In this document: piece after piece, positions 1 through 5,363 of the stretch
Layout of the letters: each line of letters opens with the position of its first letter
Numbering within the stretch: position 1 is the first letter of the stretch
Assembly (NCBI GenBank): GCA_016763235.1
Contig: JAESUE010000251.1
Span: 1-5,363 of the forward strand
Source of the DNA: Pseudomonadales bacterium
GTDB taxonomy: Bacteria > Pseudomonadota > Gammaproteobacteria > Pseudomonadales > UBA3067
DNA length: 5,363 bases
Direction: 5' to 3'
The notes under the pieces: generated by a model
Database searches by the model: none
Told to the model about the DNA's origin: nothing
What the model saw: the letters and a program-made list of their open reading frames with translations, nothing else
Made by a program: the position numbers and the translations under genes

Positions 1-143
1 ACGATTAACTGTTTCCGTTTCTCATAATTATTACCGGTAATTTTATCAATGCCACACAAAAACGCCCTACGAACACAGCGATTAATGCAGTGATAGTACG
101 GCGTAATTTCTAAATTTATGATATTTCTTCTAGCAGTGGTCAT
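1..143 (-). CDS. REP-associated / IS200-like Y1 transposase, N-terminal fragment (runs off the left edge)
   Basis: Reading the minus strand from the ATG at 143-141 gives 47 complete codons open to the window edge. The N-terminus contains YYHCINRCVRRAFLCG (residues 16-31), followed by a GxxY-E-x-R segment (GNNYEKR). I recognise this from memory as the start of a Y1 (HUH, single catalytic tyrosine) transposase subfamily common in marine Gammaproteobacteria and annotated as IS200-like or REP-associated transposases. These enzymes nick single-stranded DNA at palindromes. The HUH motif and catalytic tyrosine lie beyond the window, so neither activity nor completeness can be judged. An AAAGGA ribosome binding site (complement of 152-157) lies 8 nt before the ATG and supports this start. 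The gene diverges from the IS110-type transposase, sharing a 156-bp interval. The family call is good; the exact subfamily and whether the gene is intact are unknown. Confidence 0.75.
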   Translation of the reverse strand, partial: MTTARRNIINLEITPYYHCINRCVRRAFLCGIDKITGNNYEKRKQLI

Positions 144-170
144 GATCGAAGTCCTTTTCTAAGCTCATTT

Positions 171-190
171 AACTAGCATTAAGCTTAGTT
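171..190. repeat. 20-nt imperfect palindrome, copy 1
   Basis: The sequence AACTAGCATTAAGCTTAGTT can fold with AACTA pairing to TAGTT and an inner GC/GC pair around a single bulge. A related 20-mer at 260-279 is identical at 15 of 20 positions, with both outer arms conserved. Two copies of a palindromic unit in a transposase upstream region could be protein binding sites, for example for the transposase or a regulator, or RNA stem-loops. Function is not shown by the sequence. Confidence 0.5.
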
Positions 191-217
191 CACGGATTCA
201 GATATTTCCAATATATG
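189..217 (+). promoter_or_regulatory. Candidate promoter of the IS110-type transposase
   Basis: A -35-like TTCACG at 189-194 (4 of 6 consensus matches) is followed by a 17-nt spacer and a -10-like TATATG at 212-217 (4 of 6). Transcription would begin near 224, so the whole 228-297 inverted-repeat structure would lie in the 5' leader of the transposase mRNA. The match is weak and the region is A/T-rich, where chance matches are common. Confidence 0.3.
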
Positions 218-227
218 CCTGATGGAA

Positions 228-297
228 TGGACGCTCCACTAATTGGCGTCAATGCGCCAAACTAAAGTTGAACTTAGTTAATTAAATGGAGCGTCCA
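228..297 (+). promoter_or_regulatory. 11-bp perfect inverted repeat enclosing two hairpins; right arm holds the transposase ribosome binding site
   Basis: TGGACGCTCCA (228-238) is the exact reverse complement of TGGAGCGTCCA (287-297). The 48 nt between them contain a TTGGCG/CGCCAA hairpin (243-248 with 255-260, loop of 6) and an AACTAA/TTAGTT hairpin (260-265 with 274-279). The two hairpins meet at base 260, so one must give up a pair. Folded as RNA, this is a three-way junction ending 2 nt before the transposase ATG. GGAG at 288-291, the only good ribosome binding site for that ATG (8-nt spacing), lies inside the right arm and would be hidden when the long stem forms. Alternatives are a REP-like palindrome of the neighbouring Y1 transposase or part of an IS110 guide RNA. 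The pairing is seen directly; the role is inferred. Confidence 0.6.
260..279. repeat. 20-nt imperfect palindrome, copy 2
   Basis: AACTAAAGTTGAACTTAGTT has 6-nt complementary arms (AACTAA, TTAGTT) and matches copy 1 at 171-190 in 15 of 20 positions, in the same orientation and 89 bp away. It lies inside the larger 228-297 inverted repeat, where it forms the second internal hairpin. Copy 1 lies outside that repeat. Confidence 0.5.
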
Positions 298-299
298 AC

Positions 300-1010
300 A
301 TGAAGAGTAAAGCAATCGGTATTGATTTAGCAAAGAATGTTTTTCAAGTTTGTGGAGTGAGTGAACACATAAAACCACAATTCATTAAAAAAATAAAACG
401 CCACGCGCTGATTGAATTCATGCTTCAACAGCCTCCGACGACGGTGTTTATGGAAGCTTGTTATTCTTCCAGTTATTGGGCGAGAGAAATTGAAGAACTG
501 GGGCACACAGCAAAACTAATTCCTGCTCAACATGTTACCCCTTTTGTTCGCGGTAACAAAAATGATCGAAACGATGCCCTGGCAATTGTTGAAGCAAGCC
601 AGCGCCCCTACATTCGTTTTGTTCCAATAAAAACAGCGCACCAACAAGAAATTATGTGTTTGCACCGCGTTCGTGATCGACTCATTAAAAATAAAACAGC
701 GACAAGCAATCAGGCGAGAGGTTTGTTAAGTGAGTTTGGTATTATTTTTGACCTGGGAAAAAAAGCCTTTATTTCAGGCATGAAAAATGTCATTGCCAAT
801 GAACAAACCAGTTTTCGCTTGAAAACAATCATGACGGATTTATTTGATGAATATCAAACATTACTTAATCGCATTGAAAAAATTGAAGACGAATTAGTTC
901 TCTTCATTAAACAATCAACTCATGGAAAAATCCTACTCAGCATTCCGGGAATTGGCACTATCATTACGTCGGCGTCGTTTGGCAGGTTTGCCCAATATCG
1001 TTGCAATTAA
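300..1010 (+). pseudogene. IS110-family DEDD transposase, C-terminally truncated at the dapA junction
   Basis: The N-terminal RuvC-like DEDD domain (about residues 5-150) is present. GIDLAKNVFQ carries D9, MEAC carries E52, and NKNDRNDA carries D89 and D92, matching the acidic set of IS110/IS1111 recombinases. A predicted coiled segment (about 165-205) leads into the start of the C-terminal Transposase_20 domain, LLSIPGIGTI (212-221). Similarity ends at about residue 226. The last ~10 residues are dapA sequence read in the wrong frame, and the TAA at 1008-1010 overlaps the dapA catalytic lysine codon. Intact family members are roughly 320-350 residues, so about 100 are lost, including the C-terminal domain with the family's catalytic serine. 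The protein should be inactive by itself. The start is supported by GGAG at 288-291, which lies in an inverted-repeat arm. Family assignment is firm; the IS110 versus IS1111 subgroup is not. Confidence 0.88.
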
Positions 1011-1404
1011 AGAGGCCACTGGTGATCTTGAGCGTGGTCAGCAAGTATTAGATATTTGTGAGGGTAAAATTGCGGTGTATTCCGGTGATGATGCCACCGC
1101 AGTAGAGCTGATATTGATGGGGGCAAAGGGCAATATCTCTGTTACAGCAAACGTTGCACCCATGCAGATGTCTGAAATGTGCGCAGCTGCTCTTGCAGGG
1201 GACGCTGAAAAGGCGCGGGCAATCAATACACAGCTCGGCGCAATCCATCAGAACCTGTTTGTGGAGTCTAACCCTATTCCGGTTAAATGGGCCTTGGCAG
1301 AAATGGGATTAATCCCTCCTTACTTGAGGCTCCCTCTTACTGAGTTAAACTCTCAGTACCATGGTTTGTTAAGAGCAGCGCTTCAGTCTTCTGGGCTGTT
1401 ATAA
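976..1404 (+). pseudogene. dapA: 4-hydroxy-tetrahydrodipicolinate synthase, C-terminal half only
   Basis: DapA condenses pyruvate with aspartate semialdehyde in diaminopimelate/lysine synthesis. The frame becomes clearly DapA-like at RLAGLPNIVAIKEATG, corresponding to about residue 150 of the 292-residue E. coli enzyme. It continues through SGDDATAVEL, GNISVTANVAP and NPIPVKWALAEMGL to a normal end in RAALQSSGLL. The Schiff-base lysine (IKEATG; E. coli K161) is kept at 1009-1011. The first ~149 residues are gone, and with them the catalytic Thr44/Thr45, Tyr107, Tyr133 and Arg138 equivalents and half of the barrel. An in-frame ATG at 922 exists inside the transposase gene but has no clear ribosome binding site and would add about 18 unrelated residues. 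The remnant should be non-functional. It is followed by bamC, the usual neighbour, so this is the native locus with its 5' half replaced. Confidence 0.9.
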
Positions 1405-1465
1405 CGTGGCAACTTTGAAGCTCTATTCCTTGGACTTGTCTTTCTTGTTGGCAAACCGAAATTTT

Positions 1466-1472
1466 AAAAGGA
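1466..1472 (+). promoter_or_regulatory. Ribosome binding site deciding the bamC start
   Basis: AAAAGGA lies 5 nt before the ATG at 1478. Placing the start here puts the signal peptide directly at the N-terminus, whereas the upstream in-frame GTG at 1406 has no comparable site. Confidence 0.7.
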
Positions 1473-1477
1473 TTCAC

Positions 1478-2596
1478 ATGGCTATGCGGACTGGCATTCG
1501 GCTGCTTACTGTTCAAACTGTTATTCTTACTGCTGCATGCGGTTTACTTCCTGAAGATAAAAAAGGTTTTCAGAGCAGCACGCAATCTACTGACTATATG
1601 AAAGTGCAAAATGCAAAAGTACTTGAGGTGCCCGATACCTTGACTACGCCTCGTTTCATAGCGCTTTATTCTGTTCCAGAAGTGACTCAAAACCTTGGGC
1701 AATCGAGCAGTGGAAAGAAATTTAAACTGCCCCAGCCAAAAGCGCTTGAAATTATCTGGGATGATCAAAAAGTACAGCTCAGAAAAAAAGGTGCGCGTCA
1801 GTGGATACGCCTGAACGCAAAACCTGGTCAGGTTTGGAGCGTTCTGCATCATTATTTTCGGGCTGAGTCACTTTCTGTACATAAAGAAGATACCCGGACT
1901 GGGGTTATTGAAAGTAACTGGATGATGGCGGCCAGTGGTGGTGCGCTTTTTGATGAAAATATTTCCAGCACGGATGTTTATCGTAAGTTACGCGTTCGGA
2001 TAGAGCGCGGGAGCGATGCGGATATCAGTAATATTTACCTGTCAGTGGTCGAGCATAAAGCAGCATCTTTGGCGCAACTGCCGGACAGCAATAGCATCGA
2101 CTGGGTTAATTCCGAGGCTCTGTTGCCTTTGGCTCAGCACCTGTTGTCTGGGCTTAATCAGTTTCTTTCCAAGCAGGATTACAGCAAGGCAAACGTTTCA
2201 CTTGCTGGTCAAAGTATTTCCACTGATCCGCTCTTAGAAATCACCTGGCTGGATGGGAAGCCCGTGTTAAAGCTGCGCAAGAGTTTTAACTACGGCTGGA
2301 AACAGGTAGGGCAGGCGCTGAAAGAAGGTGAATTTCCGGTAGAAGATCTAAATCGTAGCGAAGGTGTTTACTTTATTCGACTAACGGATAAAGAGGGCAA
2401 GGGAAACAACTTTTATAAGCGCTTACGAAAAGGGGCTAAGCTGGAAAAGGAATCATTAGGCAGCGGTTTGGTATTCCTCAAAGTGAACTCAGAAGGCCGA
2501 GAGACCAGTGTGTTACTGAATGCAGAAAAAGGGAGCGCTCTAAGCCCCATGCTTCAGCAAGCTTTTCTTAGCGTTCTGAAAGAAAATCTAGAATAG
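1478..2596 (+). CDS. bamC: Outer-membrane protein assembly factor BamC, lipoprotein
   Basis: BamC (NlpB) is a lipoprotein subunit of the BAM complex, which inserts beta-barrel proteins into the outer membrane; its extended N-terminus binds BamD. From the ATG at 1478 the product is 372 residues. A short signal peptide ends in VILTAAC, with Cys21 the likely lipidated residue; Thr at -3 is a slightly unusual lipobox. Gly at +2 permits outer-membrane sorting. A disordered segment with the BamC-like DYMKVQNAKVLEVPDTL (39-55) follows, then two helix-grip domains at about 88-235 and 250-370. E. coli BamC is 344 residues. AAAAGGA at 1466-1472 with a 5-nt spacer selects the 1478 start; an in-frame GTG at 1406 lacks a ribosome binding site and would place 24 extra residues before the signal peptide. 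ATG 1484 is a lesser alternative. It lies 73 bp after dapA and 25 bp before the hydrolase gene. Confidence 0.88.
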   Translation: MAMRTGIRLLTVQTVILTAACGLLPEDKKGFQSSTQSTDYMKVQNAKVLEVPDTLTTPRFIALYSVPEVTQNLGQSSSGKKFKLPQPKALEIIWDDQKVQLRKKGARQWIRLNAKPGQVWSVLHHYFRAESLSVHKEDTRTGVIESNWMMAASGGALFDENISSTDVYRKLRVRIERGSDADISNIYLSVVEHKAASLAQLPDSNSIDWVNSEALLPLAQHLLSGLNQFLSKQDYSKANVSLAGQSISTDPLLEITWLDGKPVLKLRKSFNYGWKQVGQALKEGEFPVEDLNRSEGVYFIRLTDKEGKGNNFYKRLRKGAKLEKESLGSGLVFLKVNSEGRETSVLLNAEKGSALSPMLQQAFLSVLKENLE

Positions 2597-2621
2597 CCAC
2601 GGCGACACAGAGTAGATTGTT

Positions 2622-3377
2622 ATGCGTTACGCCTCCTTAGGCAGTGGTAGTCGAGGAAACGCCACGTTGGTTGAAAGCGCAACAACTTGCGTCATGATCG
2701 ACTGTGGGTTTAATCATAAGCAAACTCTGCTGAGGTTAGAGCGACTAGGCAAAAAGCCAGCGGATATTACCGCTATATGCCTGACCCATGAGCACGGTGA
2801 TCATATTGCTGGCGTTAAGCTGTTTTCAAAACGTTATGGCACGCCGGTATATATGACCCAAGGCACAGCAAATGCACTGGAAGATATTCAGAGCAGCGTG
2901 CTAATAAACGCAGGTGATGTGCTTGATTTTGGTGAGCTTGAGATTACAAGTGTTGCCGTTTCGCATGATGCGGCAGAACCCTGCCAATATGTCATACGAG
3001 AAAACCATCAGCGCCTGGGTTTATTGACAGATATTGGTTACGCCTGCGAAGCAGTGCTAAATGCCTACCAAGACTGTGATGCAATGATATTGGAAGCGAA
3101 CTACGATAATGCGTTACTCGACAGCGGCCCCTATCCAGAATCGGTAAAAGCGCGCATAGCGGGTGATCGGGGTCATCTCAGTAACGAACAATCCCTGGCA
3201 TTAGTAAAGGCATTACAGTTTGAAAATGTGCATGCTTTAGCGATAGCACATGTCAGTGAAAAAAATAATCATCGGGAAACGATTACATCGTTATTCCGCC
3301 AACACTTTGGAAAAGACGTGGAAAAAATGGATTTTGTTTGCCAGCAGCGAGGAATGCCATGGCGCACGCTAGCGTGA
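2622..3377 (+). CDS. MBL-fold metallohydrolase, YycJ/WalJ-like
   Basis: The 251-residue protein has the full metallo-beta-lactamase metal site: THEHGDH (55-61), SHD with H115, LTDIG with D137, GHLS with H185, and AHVSEKNNH with H210 and H217. The N-terminus LGSGSRGNATLVE and the sequence NHRET near the end are typical of the YycJ/WalJ-like family, a cytoplasmic group with two bound metal ions. Some members have been linked to exonuclease activity or DNA repair, but the substrate of this gammaproteobacterial branch is not evident from sequence. There is no signal peptide. The gene sits between bamC and purC, as its counterpart does in Pseudomonas, 25 bp after bamC and 35 bp before purC, so co-transcription is likely. 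The ribosome binding site is weak. The fold and metal site are sure; the physiological role is open. Confidence 0.87.
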   Translation: MRYASLGSGSRGNATLVESATTCVMIDCGFNHKQTLLRLERLGKKPADITAICLTHEHGDHIAGVKLFSKRYGTPVYMTQGTANALEDIQSSVLINAGDVLDFGELEITSVAVSHDAAEPCQYVIRENHQRLGLLTDIGYACEAVLNAYQDCDAMILEANYDNALLDSGPYPESVKARIAGDRGHLSNEQSLALVKALQFENVHALAIAHVSEKNNHRETITSLFRQHFGKDVEKMDFVCQQRGMPWRTLA

Positions 3378-3412
3378 TCAACATAATCCTTTGAAATCCA
3401 CTTGGAGAAAAA

Positions 3413-4129
3413 ATGAACAAGCTTGATGAACTATTTAGAGGCAAAGCAAAATCTGTGTATGCCACCGATGATGCAGATAAACTCATTTTATTTTTTCGGG
3501 ATGATACCTCGGCTTTTGATGGCAAAAAAATTGAACAATTGAGTCGCAAAGGTATGGTGAATAACAAATTCAACGCCTTTATTATGCAAAAGTTGGAAGA
3601 GGCAGGTATTAATACCCATTTTGATTCCTTGCTCTCAGAGCAGGAGTCTGTGGTTAAGCACCTTGAGATGTTTCCCATTGAGTGCGTGGTAAGAAACATC
3701 ACCGCAGGAAGCATTTGTCGTCGACTCGGAATAGAAGAAGGTAAAGATATAAATCCGCCGACGTTTGAGTTTTTTCTGAAAGATGACTCTCTTGGTGACC
3801 CAATGATCAACGAATTTCATATTCAGTCATTTGGTTGGGCAGAAGCTGAGCACGTAGAAAAAATGAAACAGCTAACTTTTGCCGTGAATGATGTGTTGAA
3901 AGCGCTTTTCCTTGAAGGTGGAATGCTGCTGGTTGATTACAAATTAGAGTTTGGACTATTTAAAGGTGAAGTGGTGCTCGGTGATGAATTTACCCCTGAT
4001 GGATGTCGTCTGTGGGATAAAGAAACCCGTAAAAAGTTAGATAAAGACCGTTTTCGACAGGGTTTAGGCGGCGTGATTGAAGCCTATGAAGAAGTAGGGC
4101 ATCGCATTGGTGTGAAGTTTGAAGACTAG
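3413..4129 (+). CDS. purC: Phosphoribosylaminoimidazole-succinocarboxamide synthase (SAICAR synthetase)
   Basis: PurC is cytoplasmic and joins CAIR to aspartate using ATP to give SAICAR in de novo purine synthesis. The 238-residue length matches the bacterial monofunctional enzyme (E. coli 237). Recognisable motifs in order are GKAKSVYAT (10-18, nucleotide-binding loop region), RDDTSAFDG (29-37), VVRNITAGS (92-100), LVDYKLEFG (173-181) and GDEFTPDGCRLWD (190-202). The last is a mild variant of the common DEISPDTCRLWD. The protein is complete and ends in GVKFED. GGAG at 3404-3407 with a 5-nt spacer supports the ATG at 3413. It is the last gene of the bamC - hydrolase - purC run and is followed 88 bp later by a strong terminator. 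No separate purine (PurR-like) operator was found in the 35 bp upstream. Confidence 0.96.
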   Translation: MNKLDELFRGKAKSVYATDDADKLILFFRDDTSAFDGKKIEQLSRKGMVNNKFNAFIMQKLEEAGINTHFDSLLSEQESVVKHLEMFPIECVVRNITAGSICRRLGIEEGKDINPPTFEFFLKDDSLGDPMINEFHIQSFGWAEAEHVEKMKQLTFAVNDVLKALFLEGGMLLVDYKLEFGLFKGEVVLGDEFTPDGCRLWDKETRKKLDKDRFRQGLGGVIEAYEEVGHRIGVKFED

Positions 4130-4217
4130 AAGGTCGGTAGCTACTCAGTTCGCGCTAAAATGCGTGCATAACAGCGTTCGCTGAGGTGTTACGAATATAG
4201 TTGGTCGAAATAGTGTT

Positions 4218-4251
4218 ATAAAAAAGGGAGATTTCAATCTCCCTTTTTTAT
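4218..4251. terminator. Bidirectional intrinsic terminator between purC and the convergent lipoprotein gene
   Basis: GGGAGAT (4226-4232) pairs with ATCTCCC (4237-4243) around a 4-nt TTCA loop. The stem is flanked by six A (4220-4225) on the left and six T (4244-4249) on the right, with two further outer pairs (AT/AT). Read on either strand it is a GC-rich stem followed by a U tract, so it can end both the purC transcript and the opposing lipoprotein transcript, whose stop codon lies 23 bp beyond. Confidence 0.93.
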
Positions 4252-4273
4252 TTCAAAAATATTTTTATGCTGA

Positions 4274-5209
4274 TTAAGGCTGAGGAATCGTCCAAGAATC
4301 TCCAGCATAGCTGATAACGCATTCATTGCAGTTCGGGAAACTCACTGAAACAGTTTCGCCAGCGCTGCTGGTAATGGTGATAGTTCCGGTCGATACGTTT
4401 CCTGAGTCACACTGTGTAAACCCCTGAACGCTTACGCTAAAACTATTCCCTTGGTTATCGATAAGGTTGCCTTCAATGTTGTACCCAGAAAAGGAATTAC
4501 CCGAAACAGTTGCATTTTCAAAGGTGTAACTTGTGCCAGTGGATGCGACATAAGGTTCTGAATTGGTGGAACACGTCTCAACACCGTTGATGGTACTGCA
4601 TGATTCTTTATACACAAAACGCCCTGTTTGTGGTCCATAGGGGCTGTTTGTTGAATAGCTCACATTATAATCCCAAACCCATGAGAAACTACTAGGGTCT
4701 GTTATGGAGTACGCCCAAGCTAGGGAGCCGTTAAAGATAGTTTCAAAACCGTCGTCTTCATTGCAATAATCGATAAACGTAGAGGTACCTTCGTAATGCA
4801 GGGGGTAGATGTTTCCAGAGCTAGTATCGTCGGGTGTTGTAGTGGTTGAGGTTGTCTCCATAGACCCACCGCAGCCACCATTCTCTGTCTCTGTTATGGT
4901 TTCTTGAATACCAAGGGGTAGCAGGCTGTCAGTACTGTTGAGTTCGAATGACTGCTGTAAAGATTGCTTTAGGCCATCAATGATTGCATTCTCGGTGCTT
5001 ACAAAACCTAATGGTAAGAAACCACCACTCTCGGACCCCGCCAAGCTTTTAGAACCTTCCCCAGCTGCAATGGCAAGTTCTTCAGCGTAGGATCTATCTC
5101 CATCCCCTAGTGTTCTCGTGGGCGGGGTTTCGCTATCGCCGCTGCCCCCTCCGCAAGCGGTGAGTATTGAAAAGGTTGTAATAAGTGCGAGTGTGGTGAG
5201 TTTTTTCAT
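4274..5209 (-). CDS. Secreted Cys- and Ser/Thr-rich lipoprotein of unknown function
   Basis: I do not recognise a family. The 311-residue product begins MKKLTTLALI and has a lipoprotein signal ending SILTAC; Cys19 would be lipidated, and Gly at +2 favours outer-membrane sorting. A Gly-rich linker follows (GGGSGDSETPP), then a possibly helical stretch (about 39-100). A low-complexity Thr/Ser linker (118-131) comes next, then a beta-rich, aromatic- and Ser/Asn-rich domain (about 133-311). The mature part holds seven cysteines besides Cys19 (113, 149, 204, 213, 267, 294, 297); 204/213 and the C-terminal CNEC pair at 294-297 look like possible disulfide partners. Length and composition resemble periplasmic or surface lipoproteins. 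AAGAGG (complement of 5218-5223), 8 nt from the ATG, supports the start. It converges on purC and shares its terminator. A -10-like TATTAT (complement of 5254-5259) lies upstream, but no good -35 was seen. Confidence 0.8.
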   Translation of the reverse strand: MKKLTTLALITTFSILTACGGGSGDSETPPTRTLGDGDRSYAEELAIAAGEGSKSLAGSESGGFLPLGFVSTENAIIDGLKQSLQQSFELNSTDSLLPLGIQETITETENGGCGGSMETTSTTTTPDDTSSGNIYPLHYEGTSTFIDYCNEDDGFETIFNGSLAWAYSITDPSSFSWVWDYNVSYSTNSPYGPQTGRFVYKESCSTINGVETCSTNSEPYVASTGTSYTFENATVSGNSFSGYNIEGNLIDNQGNSFSVSVQGFTQCDSGNVSTGTITITSSAGETVSVSFPNCNECVISYAGDSWTIPQP

Positions 5210-5363
5210 GTTTAAAACCTCTTTATTGAATGAGACGGCGCTGAGCGTTGCCCATAATACATGATTCTATAGATCAACACTTCGGACAGTTTTTAGTGGG
5301 CAAAAAGAAGATAATAAGGTAGAAACCATGGGCAGAAATTGCGGAAATCAGGTTCTGAAATCA
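5210..5363. other. Upstream region of the lipoprotein gene, to the window edge
   Basis: These 154 bp hold the lipoprotein ribosome binding site and a weak -10-like element (TATTAT, complement of 5254-5259). I saw no tRNA, terminator or convincing gene. A short plus-strand frame opens at the ATG at 5328 and is still open at the edge, but 12 codons are too few to judge. Confidence 0.4.

Larger units (their letters stand above)
144..977 (+). mobile_element. IS110-family insertion sequence remnant, right end missing
   Basis: This is the segment attributable to an IS110-family element: a structured upstream region plus a transposase gene cut off after the start of its C-terminal domain. The left boundary is a maximum, set by the start codon of the divergent Y1 transposase; the true IS end inside 144-299 could not be located. 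The right boundary falls at about 970-979, where transposase similarity stops and dapA similarity begins. The right part of the transposase gene and the right end of the element are absent. The segment is visibly richer in A/T than the dapA and bamC sequence to its right, as expected of acquired DNA. The short 5' non-coding interval fits an IS1111-type element (guide RNA on the 3' side) at least as well as an IS110-subgroup element (guide RNA on the 5' side). The subgroup cannot be settled here. Confidence 0.6.

Noticed and set aside
922..975. ATG at 922 as a real start for a dapA fusion protein
   Set aside because: The first ~18 codons are transposase sequence in the wrong frame with no clear ribosome binding site, and the product would lack the DapA N-terminal half.
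1406..1477. GTG at 1406 as the bamC start, giving a 396-residue protein
   Set aside because: No ribosome binding site, and the extra 24 residues would sit in front of a lipoprotein signal peptide. ATG 1478 has AAAAGGA at good spacing.
1544..1852. 102-codon open frame antisense to bamC
   Set aside because: Shadow of the bamC coding frame; no domain or start signal.
3283..3810. 175-codon open frame antisense to the start of purC
   Set aside because: It is fully opposite well-supported hydrolase and purC sequence, its translation shows no recognisable domain, and it has no supporting context.
4172..4183. Small CAGCG/CGCTG inverted repeat after purC
   Set aside because: Only a 4-bp stem with a 4-nt loop is possible and there is no T tract; the real terminator is at 4218-4251.
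5328..5363. Plus-strand ATG with 12 open codons at the right edge, preceded by an AAGG-like sequence
   Set aside because: Too short to tell a gene start from chance, and no family recognisable.
1..5363. CRISPR array, tRNA or rRNA
   Set aside because: No regularly spaced repeats and no tRNA- or rRNA-like sequence seen on reading both strands.

Overview
The window looks like gammaproteobacterial chromosome of moderate G+C. The gene order dapA - bamC - metallo-beta-lactamase-fold hydrolase - purC is a conserved arrangement in Pseudomonas-like and related Gammaproteobacteria, and the outer-membrane lipoproteins fit a Gram-negative host. A marine or Cellvibrionales-like lineage is a guess from protein style only.

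Layout. (1) Positions 1-143, minus strand: the first 47 codons of an IS200-like/REP-associated Y1 transposase (RAYT-like), running off the left edge. (2) 144-299: a short, highly structured interval between two divergent start codons. It holds an 11-bp perfect inverted repeat enclosing two smaller hairpins, two related 20-nt imperfect palindromes, and a candidate promoter. (3) 300 to about 977: an IS110-family (DEDD) transposase gene that keeps its catalytic N-terminal domain but breaks off just after the IPGIG motif. (4) About 976-1404: the last ~142 codons of dapA, fused out of frame to the broken transposase. (5) 1478-4129: bamC, an MBL-fold hydrolase and purC, same strand and closely spaced, probably one operon. 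(6) 4218-4251: a symmetric terminator between convergent genes. (7) 4274-5209, minus strand: an unrecognised Cys- and Ser/Thr-rich secreted lipoprotein. (8) 5210-5363: its upstream region and the window edge.

The ordinary part is the lysine/envelope/purine cluster: DapA makes the first committed intermediate of diaminopimelate and lysine synthesis, BamC belongs to the outer-membrane beta-barrel assembly machine, and PurC makes SAICAR in purine synthesis. The unusual part is the left end. A mobile-element segment is joined to the middle of dapA, removing the IS right end and the first ~149 residues of DapA, including most of the active site. It could be a real rearrangement, with another dapA elsewhere, or a chimeric assembly at a repeated IS. 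The most interesting sequence signal is the 228-297 structure. Its right arm contains the transposase ribosome binding site, and it sits between a RAYT-like gene and an IS110-family gene, two element types that both interact with REP palindromes. IS110 elements also encode structured guide (bridge) RNAs.
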